Shown: piece by piece, positions 21,767-31,680 of the stretch | Position numbering within the stretch: the stretch's first letter is position 1 | Layout of the letters: every line of letters begins with the position of its first letter | DNA from: Larix kaempferi | Lineage: Eukaryota > Streptophyta > Pinopsida > Pinales > Pinaceae | DNA: 64,000 bases | Direction: 5' to 3' | Assembly (NCBI GenBank): GCA_027924585.1 | Contig: BSBM01000125.1 | Location: 5,833,001 to 5,897,000, forward strand | Position numbers and translations under genes: made by a program | The notes under the pieces: model-generated | The model's input: the letters and a program-made list of their open reading frames with translations, nothing else | Told to the model about the DNA's origin: nothing | The model's database searches: none

Positions 21767-22276
21767 TGATCCACTCGACACTTGGAATTATTGTCGGATA
21801 TCAACATCAACAAGTTCAACATCTTCATCATCAACTTCGATACGACTATGACCAATAATCGATGTCGAAACGGCTTCGACAAGTTCTACAACCTTGACAT
21901 ACATCGTCGACACCTTGTGACTGATGAACCACGATAGATTGTCTCTCTATCTTCCAGTCGACCATAACGGTTGAACTTCTATAACTTTTCTCTAATTTCT
22001 CTTATAACTGAACATAACGGGAAGACACCCAAGTGTCTCAGCATTCTATATAAGAATGTAACATATTGTAATATAGGGGATCTACAAGTATCTGCATATT
22101 ATCAAGCAAGTAATAGAGAAGATCAGTTCGCATTCCTGCATATTTCATGTTTGTGTATGTTTCTATGTGTAGTTTATTTCCTACTTTGCTTATTCTTGTT
22201 ATGCTTCCGCCATAACAATACTAACTCATTCGATCGAATTGTTGTCCCCCTCAAGCTCCTGGACGCGTGCAGATTA
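21767..22276 (+). repeat. 3' LTR of element D
   Basis: About 510 bp starting TGATCC right after the polypurine tract AAGGAAGGAGG (21754-21764) and ending near GATTA, where C has GATCA. It contains TATATAAG at 22047-22054 and, near the end, ACTCATTCGATCG-type wording shared with the C LTR. It is shorter than the C LTRs and clearly diverged. Confidence 0.82.
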
Positions 22277-22319
22277 GTAACGTTGCATCCTACATCACAC
22301 CAAATATTACCTTATCATT

Positions 22320-23460
22320 AGTGATACTTTGTATCATCATGGTATCGATTCTATTTTGTGTCGATTCTTGACTCTAGAAGAAGCCAAACATGTACTTAAT
22401 GGTTGTCACTCTGGAGCTTGTGGTGGACACCTCTCTGGAATGGATACAACCCTAATATTTTGCACGTTGGATACTTATGGCCATCTATCTTCAAATATTG
22501 CATTGAAGCGGTCAAGAAGTGTCCTCCATGCCAATTTTTTCATTCAAAAAATTGCTCTCATCCAACTCCAATACACCCTGTGACTGTTGTAGGCCCTTTC
22601 TCAAAATGGGGCATTGATTTCATGCATTGTAAGCCTGCCTCAGCTAGGGGGCATAGTTATCTCATCGTGGTTGTTGACTACTTTACTAAATGGGTTGAGG
22701 CTATGCCTACATATGCTGAAGATGGAAAAACAACAGCACTATTCATATTCAATCACATCATTGCAAGGTTTGGATTCCCTCAAGCCATTGTAATCGATCA
22801 TGGTTCCCATTTTAGGAATCATATGATGGTTCAGATAAGCACCAAATTGGTTTTTCATCATGAAAAATCATCCCCTTATTACCCCCAAGCTAATGAGCAA
22901 GTAGAGGCGATCAACATAGTCTTGAAAAAGATGATCCAACGCATGGTGGGAACCCAAAAATCAAATTGGCACTTGGCACTTTTTTCAATTCTTTGGGCCT
23001 ATAGGACTTCCTTTAAAAATGCAACCGGATTCGCACATTTTCAACTAGTCTATGGTCTGGAATCTATTCTCCCAATTGAATGTGAAATTCCATCCCTCAA
23101 ATCGGTCATTGAACTCTTTCCAAACACTTCTGCAAAAGAAGAACAATTCTTATATTAGACCAAGCTTGATGAGACTCATTGCGACGCTGCACTCATTGAT
23201 GAAGCTCACAAAAAGAGGATCAAGGCTCAATATGATCAATCTATTCAGCCTCATATTTTTAATGAAGGTTACCTAGTATTGACTTATGATCAAATGCATG
23301 ACAAACTAGGCAAAGGCAAGTTAGAATCCATGTGGTATGGTCCCTACATTGTAAAATGAGTTCTAGAAAAAGGGGCCTACAAGCTAGTTTATTGTGATGG
23401 CGTACCTTTGGGAGAGCCTCGTAATGGGTGCTACCTAAAGAGATTCTATGCGTAGGGACA
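22320..23460 (+). pseudogene. Integrase, element E
   Basis: FLTLEEAKHVLNGCHSGACG and GGHLSG open the HHCC finger; a frameshift near 22430 moves the reading to the frame with YCIEAVKKCPPCQFFHSKNC. The core has FSKWGIDFMHCKPAS (first Asp), VVVDYFTKWVEAMPTYAEDG, FGFPQAIVIDHGSHFRNHMM (second Asp), SSPYYPQANEQVEAINIVLK (Glu) and ATGFAHFQLVYGLESILPIE. After a stop at 23156-23158 the C-terminus continues to MWYGPYIVK, a stop, and NGCYLKRFYA before the stop at about 23454. It is nearly full length and has an intact D,D-35-E, but is broken three times. Confidence 0.87.
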
Positions 23461-23639
23461 TCCTGTGCGTACATCTTGTATATAGTGTATTTATGGTATG
23501 ATTTTTATTTCTTTTTGCACTTTAGGATCTTATCTCGCATGTGACTATTTATCCTGATTTGTGCGTCAATGCACAAATGTCGGTGTATTCCAGATTCACG
23601 AACGGTTCTAGTCGACATACCTAGAATATTGCTTCTGCA

Positions 23640-23996
23640 TAATGGGTGCTCTATTCCCCTACTGACAAGTTGATTTCCTTAGGTATAATATTCTTAGGTT
23701 CAGCAGCAAATAACATTGCAGAATACCATGTAGTAATTGGGCTTCTTACTGAAGCATCCTCCCTTGGTATTGACCATCTTATAGTCTACTTGGATTCCCA
23801 ACTCGTGGTGTCTCAGCTAAATCGCATTTACGTCGTTCATGATCCCATATTTCTTCATTTATATCAAATAATATGTCTCCTTGAAATATCATTTGATTAA
23901 ATTTTATATCAACACATATCAAGGCAATTAAACTAGTGGCTAACTCATTAGCTAATTTCATGTTGAATTGGAATTGGCATCTAGCTCATACCTAAA
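23640..23996 (+). pseudogene. Second RNase H-like domain downstream of integrase, element E
   Basis: Reads NNIAEYHVVIGLLTEASSLG, DHLIVYLDSQLVVSQLNRIY and, after stops, ILYQHISRQLN and LANSLANFMLNW. This is the pattern of the archaeal-type RNase H (aRH) of Tat-clade gypsy elements: Glu in AEY, Asp in LDSQLVV. It starts about 185 bases after the integrase stop, on the same strand but separated from it by non-coding sequence. It may be part of element E, or a fragment of another copy. Confidence 0.77.
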
Positions 23997-24199
23997 TAAT
24001 ACCATCATCATAAAAAAACATGTAAATGATGTAAAGTACAAATCATCATAGATAAATAGTCAATATAGGTCCATGCATATATCATGTAAAAAGTTTAATC
24101 ATGTCACAAAAATATCAAAATGTGCCAAAGGACAAAATCGAGACTACTACCCATACATCATGTAAATGTCGCTAACACTAGAAAAACTACAGCCTAGAT

Positions 24200-25430
24200 C
24201 TAATCACGAGGAGAATGGTTCTCGTGATAGCACACCACCTCCCTATAAACATGGAAAAGTAGTCGGCCTATACACTCTGGCACACCTATGGTATGCCTCT
24301 GAAGATGGTACAGAATCTCAGGAAGCCTCATAGGAGGGACTCCCATGGTCAGTCCCTCGAGATTCTGCTCTACATCACGGATTCCCCCTGCCTCAGCCTG
24401 CTCTTCCTGATACTCCTCTCCTTGTCGCCACAGTGGTGAAGATCCTGTTGGCCTCACTAGTCCCCGATCAGTGGCATTACACATGTACATATTATTTCTT
24501 TTGCACAACAAAAAAATTTAAATATTTTAAAATCTAAAAAGCACATTTACTTAAAGGTCACATACCTGACTCTTCCCAATCCTCGTCCCCTGGTAAATCC
24601 AAGTCAATTTCGTTGTGAAAGTCTACCCCATCATAAGCATAATCCTCGATCATTATGATCTGATCCCCCAACCATGAAAAGAAGTTGGCACCGAATGATC
24701 AAAGTTGAGGCCCACCTAGACGGCCCACATAACCACTCCACCTTGCCATCTGTGGCTCGAGTGTAGGGCGAGGAGTTCTATCTATCTGTGGGCGTAGTAA
24801 TGGCACTCTCTCTAGAAATAAGGCAACTAGGATGTTGCCATACCCAAACTACTTGATCTTCCTAGTGCGACACTTGGTAACCTGGTCCTTTATGTTGACT
24901 AGGACCCCCTCACACCAATTGAACAACTTTTGTTCAATACATTCCAAGGAATAATTCATTTGATCCTTGGTATCATGATGAGGTCCCGCGCTTCCATCCA
25001 CATGAGCAATAGTGAATAAGATCGTCTTTAAAGGAAGGTCTCTTACATCAGTTATGTGTATCTTTCCACTCTTCTTTCGAGATCCATGCCTGCAAAACCG
25101 AGCTATGTAGTCATTTGTGTTCTCCTCATTACTACGGTGCCCAACCAAATTGACCCGCGCCCCTCTTTTGGAGAGATCGGTCAAGAAGTATATATCCTCG
25201 AGCTCGATCTCAAGGATATGTTCCCCTATGCAGAAAGATTGTAGATCAAGATCCCACATCTCTATCAAGTGGTTTAGAATCATGCCTTGCTTCTTCATAC
25301 ATTATGTCTTGAAACAATTTATCAATCCACACTCCTGTAGTGAAAACAAAGTTGCATCATCGTTGAGGGCATCCATTTCATCACCCTCGTGCTCTCTCTC
25401 TTTCCACTTGATCATGATTTCTCTTGGCTC
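24200..25430 (-). pseudogene. Plant-mobile-domain-like ORF, antisense to element E
   Basis: On the minus strand from about 25426: MIKWKEREHEGDEM, CGLINCFKT, stop, then an open stretch (25298-24849) with LIEMWDLDLQSFCIGEHILE, IELEDIYFLTDLSKRGARVN and YIARFCRHGSRKKSGKIH; another stop, then ILVALFLERVPLLRPQIDR, a stop, and a tail to about 24569 ending at a GTATGT that could be a splice donor. A further open piece (24511-24200) has LPEILYHLQRHTIGVPE. The wording resembles plant mobile domain (aminotransferase-like) proteins. I recall antisense accessory ORFs in this position in Tat-type elements. Three in-frame stops; inactive. Confidence 0.66.
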
Positions 25431-27947
25431 TTGAAAACTCCTAAAACTCATCAAATGAAATCATTATTTGAAACTTGAAGTAATTTCTTGCTTAATGGAT
25501 GAGAGGAAATCTTTTGAAATCTCGCTCCTCAATATTTGTGCACCCCTACAACAAGCTGGAGCATGAAATTAATCAGTTTTCGCGCCCCTACCATTTCCCA
25601 GAACATGAAAATATTAGAATTTTTGCGCTTCATGATATGTGGAGGCTGCGAGAATTCATGGGCATGCAAAGAGATCCCTAGATGGGATTTCCACTCACCC
25701 AAACCAGCATTAATACTTAAAAATAAACCATGACATGAAAGAGCAGAGCAAGAGGGCCAACTGGGTTCAAATGGAGGCTCAAATGGTGTCCCGAATCTCC
25801 CAAAATCATCAGCTGAAAATTGGTCTCCAACAAGGGTAAAAATCCTCTTGAGGTAAAAATGACTTGTTTTACATTCCACTCTCTTCTTATACATATGGAA
25901 CTAGTTTTTTTTACCATGTTCACATTTATTACCTTTATTTAAAACATTTTCCACTCATATTTTGAGATTCTAACACTTCTTTATGAGGTTTGACCACGTT
26001 TGAACAGGAATGTTCACACCAAAGGAATCCTTTTTAGTGACCTTTTGAGCTTACTTTTTCTTTTTCGTGCTCTAGACTCAAACATGAAAAAGATTCCAAG
26101 TGCTTTTCACACTTTGGCCATGCTTGTTAAAACCAAGGAAAAAGGTGTTGAGTTTAGTCCACTTTACTCATGCTCATAAAATGATGAGGAAGTATTGACC
26201 TAGTATTATTTTATCTCATTTTCGGGCTAGGTGGATTAATTTATGAAAAAGGAACCCCATGGAATTTTCTTTAAGCCTTTTTCAAAATCCCAAAAAATGA
26301 AAAATATTTTTGAGTGAACTTGTCTTTTTCACACTCATAAAAGTGTTTGAAAAGTCGTCTATCTTGTGATAGTTTACCCCTTTTTAGGACCATTTAGACT
26401 AATTATGAAAAAGGTATACTCTAGTCAATCATGACTAGAAGAGTTCCTCTAGGTATTATTTCATACTTTTTTGGACCTAGGACCTGGGACTAACTATTAC
26501 GACAAAGTCCATTTCAGAGTCTTCTTTAGATTATTTCAATCTCTCTAAACATGAAAAATCATCGAGTTTCCCTTCTTTGGACTTGTAAAATTATACATCG
26601 AAGGACCCGCATGGGACCAAACCCCTCCTTTCTCAGGTTCATAAAACATGTGATATTGGACTCATCCAAAGGGTGAGCTATATCGAGCATTTGTTATCCT
26701 CCTCGTGCTCATTAAAAAACAAATAGGTACTCATCAAACATGATGGGGGGAAATGGGAGGATAAGTTGAGTTTGACTTTATGGAATCCAATGAGTCATTA
26801 CCTTTGAACATGGCATATGTTCATGTCTTGTATTATAGTTGGGTATTCAACTTGTCTTTTGAACTATTACAAAAACCATGAGTCATCTTTCTCCTTTGAT
26901 TCATCCGAAGAACACCTCAGTTATTGTCGTGTTTCATTTTGGTCTTTGCTTCTTTAAGACAATGTTTCCATTTCATGTGTCATCCCATTATATGTTCAAA
27001 GGAAAGTGTTAGCCTAATTTAACCTTATGCAACATTTTTTACCTTTCATCCTCGTGTCAATACTCATTCATATTTGTATTCATCATCACTACCTTGTATT
27101 GGTTTCGTGTTAATGATGTGGGATGCATTATCGACGAGTCTATTCCTATCGACTTCAGCTCATTATCTAGGAATTGGACTTAGGAACCAATCTAGTACCT
27201 TGGGACCTACATACCTCAATGGTAGGTTTCCTCTCTTTTGGCAGTAGGTTTATATCATTGGCCTATGATTAGAAGATTCCATGAATGTTCAACTCCAACT
27301 CATCTATTCACATTTCATTGGAATGTACTATGATACCTTGGGGATCATTATCATCATTGGTGATTTCCCTCACACTTGTTAACATTTTACACTATTGATC
27401 AGTAATAAAGTGGTTTCTACTGTGTTCGACTTCAACACATTGTAATCACATGGTTATATTTGTATCGCTTCGGGATTGGGTAGAAGACCCTAAGTTGTTC
27501 TGATGTTTTGTTATCATACCCAGGTTGAGATGGAGGATATTTTTTAGTAGGTTCTAACACAAAATATTATGGTGGTCACCTCACTAGTATACTTTCATAC
27601 AGATCCACTCTTGTATTGGTCATGGCTGTGTCATTACCTCATCATGGATCTATGCTTGTATTCTACTAGCCATGATTGTGTCCATTCATTCAGGTATGGA
27701 TCCACGTTGTATGTTGGTGGCCATATCCTTGGTCAGTACTATCATGGATATGAAATTTATTGGTCAGAAGCCATGTTTTGAGTCAGTTTCTTCCGAGCAT
27801 GGGTATTCTTGCCTTGGGGATGATCAGAGTATGTTGGTTTTTCACGGCTCTCTTTCAAGCTTTCTTCTCGTTATATTTTGAGAATATGCAATTTGATAAA
27901 TTGTTTCGGTCATCAGAATTTTCTGACCTCACACTTTAGGGGCACCT
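25431..27947. other. A/T-rich stretch without recognisable genes
   Basis: About 2.5 kb with no coding pattern I trust; the short ORFs at 25499-25923 overlap on both strands. TTTTGCGC/CGCGCC-type words near 25590-25630 resemble those at 28140-28260. A purine-rich run (26744-26760, GGGGGGAAATGGGAGG) could be a polypurine tract for the missing 3' LTR of element E, but no LTR pair supports it. Otherwise nothing seen. Confidence 0.5.
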
Positions 27948-29168
27948 ATTATACCTCATTCTATCATCCTTTGATTGTACATGCCTTACTACCATGGAAA
28001 GCATGAATTCCATAACCTCCTAGGTGTGTTAGACCTATTATTACATGATGAAGTCACTTCCCACCTAAGTCGGAAAAGTTACCTAAGTTAATGAGGTCGA
28101 ATGCCACTTCATCAAACCAACTTAAGCCCTCAAAAAGGGATTTTTGCGCTCTGCTCTATTACAGGGGCGCAAAAATTACAACTTTTTCGTGCTTTGCTCA
28201 GTTCACAAGACGCAAAAATGACAACATTTTCGTGTGTTGCTCAATGTCTAGGGTGCAAAAATATTGTTGAGGGACATTTTCCTTGGATCTATGGATCCCT
28301 TATCTTGAGGATTTCATCCTACCTTCGAATAGCATTTTGGTTTTCCTAGATCCATATTCTTCTACCTAGATCCACATCCTCCTCTCATTATCCATATTCT
28401 TCTCCATGATGGTTGATCTCCTTCACACTATATCAATACCATTTCAAGTTTGGTTTTGGGGATTAGATACATAGAGACTAAGTCTTGAATATAGTTGCAG
28501 ATCTACTTGTGAAGGGGTCCCCATGTTCTTAAGATTCTAAAAAATGACTTGCTAGAAAGTTTTGGAGGAGATGCTATCGAAATGATATCGGGTATAACTT
28601 CATTTTGTAACATTTTCTCTTTGGATTTCTAATAAATAAATTGGCCTATTCTCCCAAATTGTATGTTTACATTGAAATATTTCAATTTGTACTTGTTTAA
28701 GTAGAGGGATTTATCCTAACATGTTGGTGTATGAAAGTAGATTCTCTTCTATATTTTGTCTACAGATTCTCCTACTTGGATCATCAAGAAAGTTGTTGGA
28801 TCAACAAGGAGAAGTGGATATAATCATCCTAGTTGAGGTAAGATACTTACCTTCATCCTCTTTCCTGTTATGAATGCTTGCATAAGTGTGCTAAATCTAG
28901 GAGAGTGGATTACCACTTGTTTTATTTATGTCTTGGATTTGGTTTAAGGGGGCCACCTTATTATCCAAGAGATTTTTGTCTTATCTGTAGTAATTTGGTT
29001 TGATGAAGTGGAATTCAACCTCATTAGCTTGGGTAACTTTTCCAACTTAGGTGGGAAGTGAGTTCAACATGCAATAATAGGTCTAACACACCTAGGAGGT
29101 TATGGACTTCATGCTTTCCATGCTGGTAAGGCATGTACAGTCAAAGGATGACAAAAAGAGGTATAACA
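27948..29168. repeat. 1.2-kb structure bounded by about 170-bp inverted repeats
   Basis: 27948-28123 and the reverse complement of about 28993-29168 match over roughly 170 bases, including CATGCCTTAC, GGAAAGCATGAA, CATAACCTCCTAGGTGTG and CCACTTCATCAAACCAA, with both outer ends near TATACCTC. The 870-base centre has no coding region but holds three 43-bp tandem repeats (28140-28269). It could be a foldback or MITE-like DNA element or an inverted duplication. I see no target-site duplication. The right end abuts the truncated LTR of element F. Confidence 0.62.
28140..28269. repeat. Three 43-bp tandem repeats
   Basis: Units at 28140-28182, 28183-28225 and 28226-28269 follow the plan TTTTTCG-GCTTTGCTCA, then a variable middle, then GCGCAAAAAT-ACAAC. 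Each unit begins with TTTTTGCG-like and ends with CGCAAAAA-like words, so every unit is itself an imperfect palindrome. Confidence 0.6.
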
Positions 29169-29549
29169 ATGAATTCAATGTGAATCAAATCCCCTTCTCC
29201 TTTGAAGGCAAGGCGCTTATCTTTGTGTGTATGATATTCTTATTGAAGACAAGGTGCTTCTCTGATTGATATCTCTACTCTATTTCTTCTGTATCTTCAC
29301 CAAGTGTGTTTGGTGATCTCTTATCTTCGAAAAGCAATATTCTATGTTGTAAAAGAAAAAAATTCTCTACTATCCATTATATTATACTGAGAAGAATTGT
29401 TGGGGTTTTTGTTCTAATAGTTTTGAGGATTTTCCCCATGGTATATCTTGTGTTATGGATGTATGAATTTCATGTGATTGAATTGTCTCATTGTTTCAAG
29501 TTTCAGCACCTAAAAGAATTAAAGATCAAAGCTCAACCAAAGATTAACA
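29168..29549 (+). repeat. 5' LTR of element F, truncated
   Basis: It matches the 3' end of the LTR at about 34673-35054, including GAATTCAATGTGAA, CTTCTCCTTTGAAGG and the terminal ATTAACA. About 1.04 kb of U3 is missing on the left. Confidence 0.86.
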
Positions 29550-29560
29550 TGGTATCAGAT
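29550..29560 (+). other. Primer binding site, element F
   Basis: TGGTATCAGAT immediately follows the LTR end ATTAACA. It is the initiator tRNA-Met type common in copia elements. Confidence 0.86.
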
Positions 29561-29614
29561 CTCAGGGCGTGAAGGATATCGGTTTGTGGCATGCCAACTA
29601 GATCCTATGTATAT

Positions 29615-30500
29615 CTTGAGAAGTTGAGCACAAGATTTGAAGTGTATGGAATCAGTCTTTGTATGATCGGAAGACCATCTTGAGGGAACCTCAAAATTCA
29701 ATAGTTGGAAGGATAGGATTCTCAACATCCTAGAGGAGCATGACTTGGATGGCTACGTATCCACTGTGGTGGAGGAGCCTACATCTAATGTGGGGCGCAT
29801 CAACTTGAAGAAAAATCAAGCTAAGGCCAAACGGATCATCTGTGATTCAGTAAAAGATAACTTGATACATGTGATCACACCGATGAAGACCGTGAAAGAA
29901 TGTTATGATACATTAACTAATCTATATGAGAATAAGGCCCCGAGTCAAAAGAGGGAATTGAAGAATAAGCTTTGAAACTTAAAGATGGATACATGAGACA
30001 GTGGTCTCCTTCTTCAACAAGATCTCTCAAGTAAGAGATTAGGTTGCTATTATTGGATTAGTGGTGGATGAAGATGATCTTATCCAAACCGCTATTGATG
30101 GTATCCCATCCTCACAAGAGACATTATTGGCTTCGGTAAATGGCCAAGAGGTACAACCTAAATTCAAAAGGTTGTCGCATGACTTCCTCCAAGAGGAGGA
30201 GCGAATCCATAGCAAGTTAGTGTGCATCAATAAAGAAAACCTTGCTCTGATGGCAAGAATGAAGAAAGGAAAGAAACCCTGATTCCAAAAAAAGTTCTCT
30301 CATCCAAAGAAGAAGGAGTTCAATAAAGGATTTGACAAGTCAAAATTTGGATGCTTCAATTTCAACAAGAAAGGCCATTTCTCAAGAGAATGCAAAGCAA
30401 AGCAGAAAGGAAATTTTCATGCTTCTACCGCCATAGAAGATGAAACTACTCAAAAGAATGCATCCGAAGAAAAGGAGACAAGAAGGGAGTTTTACCTTGT
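29615..30500 (+). pseudogene. Gag remnant, element F
   Basis: Pieces read NLKKNQAKAKRIICDSVKDN, LIHVITPMKTVKECYDTLTN and LYENKAPSQKRELKNKL, a copia Gag core, then after frame changes VVDEDDLIQTAIDGIPSSQE and FKRLSHDFLQEEERI. The zinc knuckle CFNFNKKGHFSRECKAKQK lies at about 30352-30405, with Phe-Asn where the second Cys should be. Stops and frameshifts at 29975-30060 and 30282 break the frame. Confidence 0.83.
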
Positions 30501-30510
30501 CTCATCCCTT

Positions 30511-30775
30511 TTGGCATCCTTCATCACAAATGTAGACACATGGTTGATTTACAGTGGTGCATCCAAACATATGACTATCACTGATATAAAGGATAAAGAG
30601 ATCACATGCATGGTAGAGTTGAGGGGGAACTCAACATATTTGATCCAAGGAGTTGGATCCACCTCATTCCAGCTGATCACTTGTGATATTCTACGTGTGG
30701 AGAACATTCTATATATTCGAGGCTTGAAGAATAACCTCCTTTCAATATCATTTCTTAAATACAAAGGATTTTGAG
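30511..30775 (+). pseudogene. Aspartic protease remnant with lost catalytic Asp, element F
   Basis: WLIYSGASKHMTI replaces the usual W-IIDSGAS-HMT: the codon at 30550-30552 is TAC (Tyr), so the catalytic Asp is gone. The rest of the fold is recognisable (ILYIRGLKNNLLSISFLKYK). The open stretch ends at a stop at 30772-30774. Confidence 0.83.
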
Positions 30776-30884
30776 TTATCTTCATGGATAACAAAGCACT
30801 TTTATGGCCGAAGAACAAAATCCTAGAATCTACTGCTCTAATTGGAGTTCGAGAAGGACTTTGAAAGGTACCCAGGAAGTACAT

Positions 30885-31680
30885 TCATGCTATGATTCAC
30901 CACACTATCATTCCATGCAAGCTATGTCACCGAAGGCTTGGACACCTACACTACAAAGAGCTACCGAGACTTCAAAATATGGTAAAAAGTGTGCCCGTAT
31001 TTGATTTTGAGCATGATAGTGTATGTCGGGGTTGTGCACTTGGGAATAATGTTAAGAAATTTTTTTCCAACAATACTACTAGATATAAAGGGATTTTAGA
31101 TTTAATACATTATGATGTATGTGGTCCCATGTCATCCCCCTCCCTGAGTGGCTTCTTATATTATGTATTGTTCATAGGTTATTTTTCTAGGAAGTCATGG
31201 ATTTATTTCATGAACGCTAAAAGTGAATCTCCTAAAAAATTTAAAGAATTTAAAGCCCTAGTTGAAAATCATAAAGAAAAGCACATCCATGCATTAAGGT
31301 CTGATAATGGAGGTGAATTTGATTCACATGCATTTAATGAGCTATGTAGTGATGCAAGAATATGTAGACAATTAACAGTACCATACAACTCTCAGCAAAA
31401 TGGGGTTGTCAAAAGGAAGAATAGAACCATATGTGAGGCTGCAAAATCCATGATACATGATCGAGATATGTCTACCTAATTATGGGCAGAAGCCTATCGT
31501 ATAGTTGTGTACATCCATAATCGAAGCCTGCATGCCATTCTAGATGAGAAGACACCAGAAGAAGTGTTTACTGGTGAGAACCCAGACATCTCACACTTGA
31601 GAATATTTGGGATCCCAGTATACATTCAAACATTGAAACAAAAGAGAACAAATATGGAGCCTTCTTGAAAGAAAGGAACC
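30885..31680 (+). pseudogene. Integrase, element F
   Basis: HHCC finger with CHRRLGHLHYKELPRL and CRGCALGN, core with LIHYDVCGPM (first Asp), FIGYFSRKSWIYFMNAKSES, ALRSDNGGEFDSHAFNELC (second Asp) and NSQQNGVVKRKNRTICEAAK. At the third catalytic position Lys (about 31411-31413) replaces Glu. A stop at 31477-31479 is followed by LWAEAYRIVVYIHNRSLHAI and EVFTGENPDISHLRIFG. The active-site change alone would abolish strand transfer. Confidence 0.87.

Larger units (their letters stand above)
17273..22276 (+). mobile_element. Element D: Ty3/gypsy relative of C lacking its 5' LTR
   Basis: Plus-strand gag, protease, RT, RNase H, integrase and one LTR (21767-22276), in the same order and with the same wording as element C. 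Homology to the C gag begins at about 17273 with no PBS or LTR before it; the B LTR lies directly upstream. The 3' LTR is followed without a recognisable duplication by the integrase of element E. So the 5' LTR and flanking DNA were probably removed by a deletion or recombination. Catalytic changes and many stops make it inactive. Confidence 0.88.
22277..24000 (+). mobile_element. Element E: truncated Tat-like Ty3/gypsy retrotransposon
   Basis: Only the 3' part of a gypsy element is present: integrase (22320-23456) followed by a separate RNase H-like domain (23640-23996). RT and all upstream parts are missing, and the LTR of D abuts the left end. No PBS or LTR of this element could be bounded; its 3' LTR, if present, must lie right of 25430. 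The extra RNase H and the antisense ORF that follows point to the Tat lineage (Ogre/Grande relatives); this placement is from family knowledge. Confidence 0.78.

Noticed and set aside
22329-22583. Separate 84-codon ORF near the start of element E
   Set aside because: Its first half is the true integrase frame; the second half is out of frame after a shift near 22430. It is covered in the integrase entry.
25499-25923. Short ORFs on both strands (60-121 codons)
   Set aside because: They overlap each other in A/T-rich sequence without motifs; a gene is not supported.
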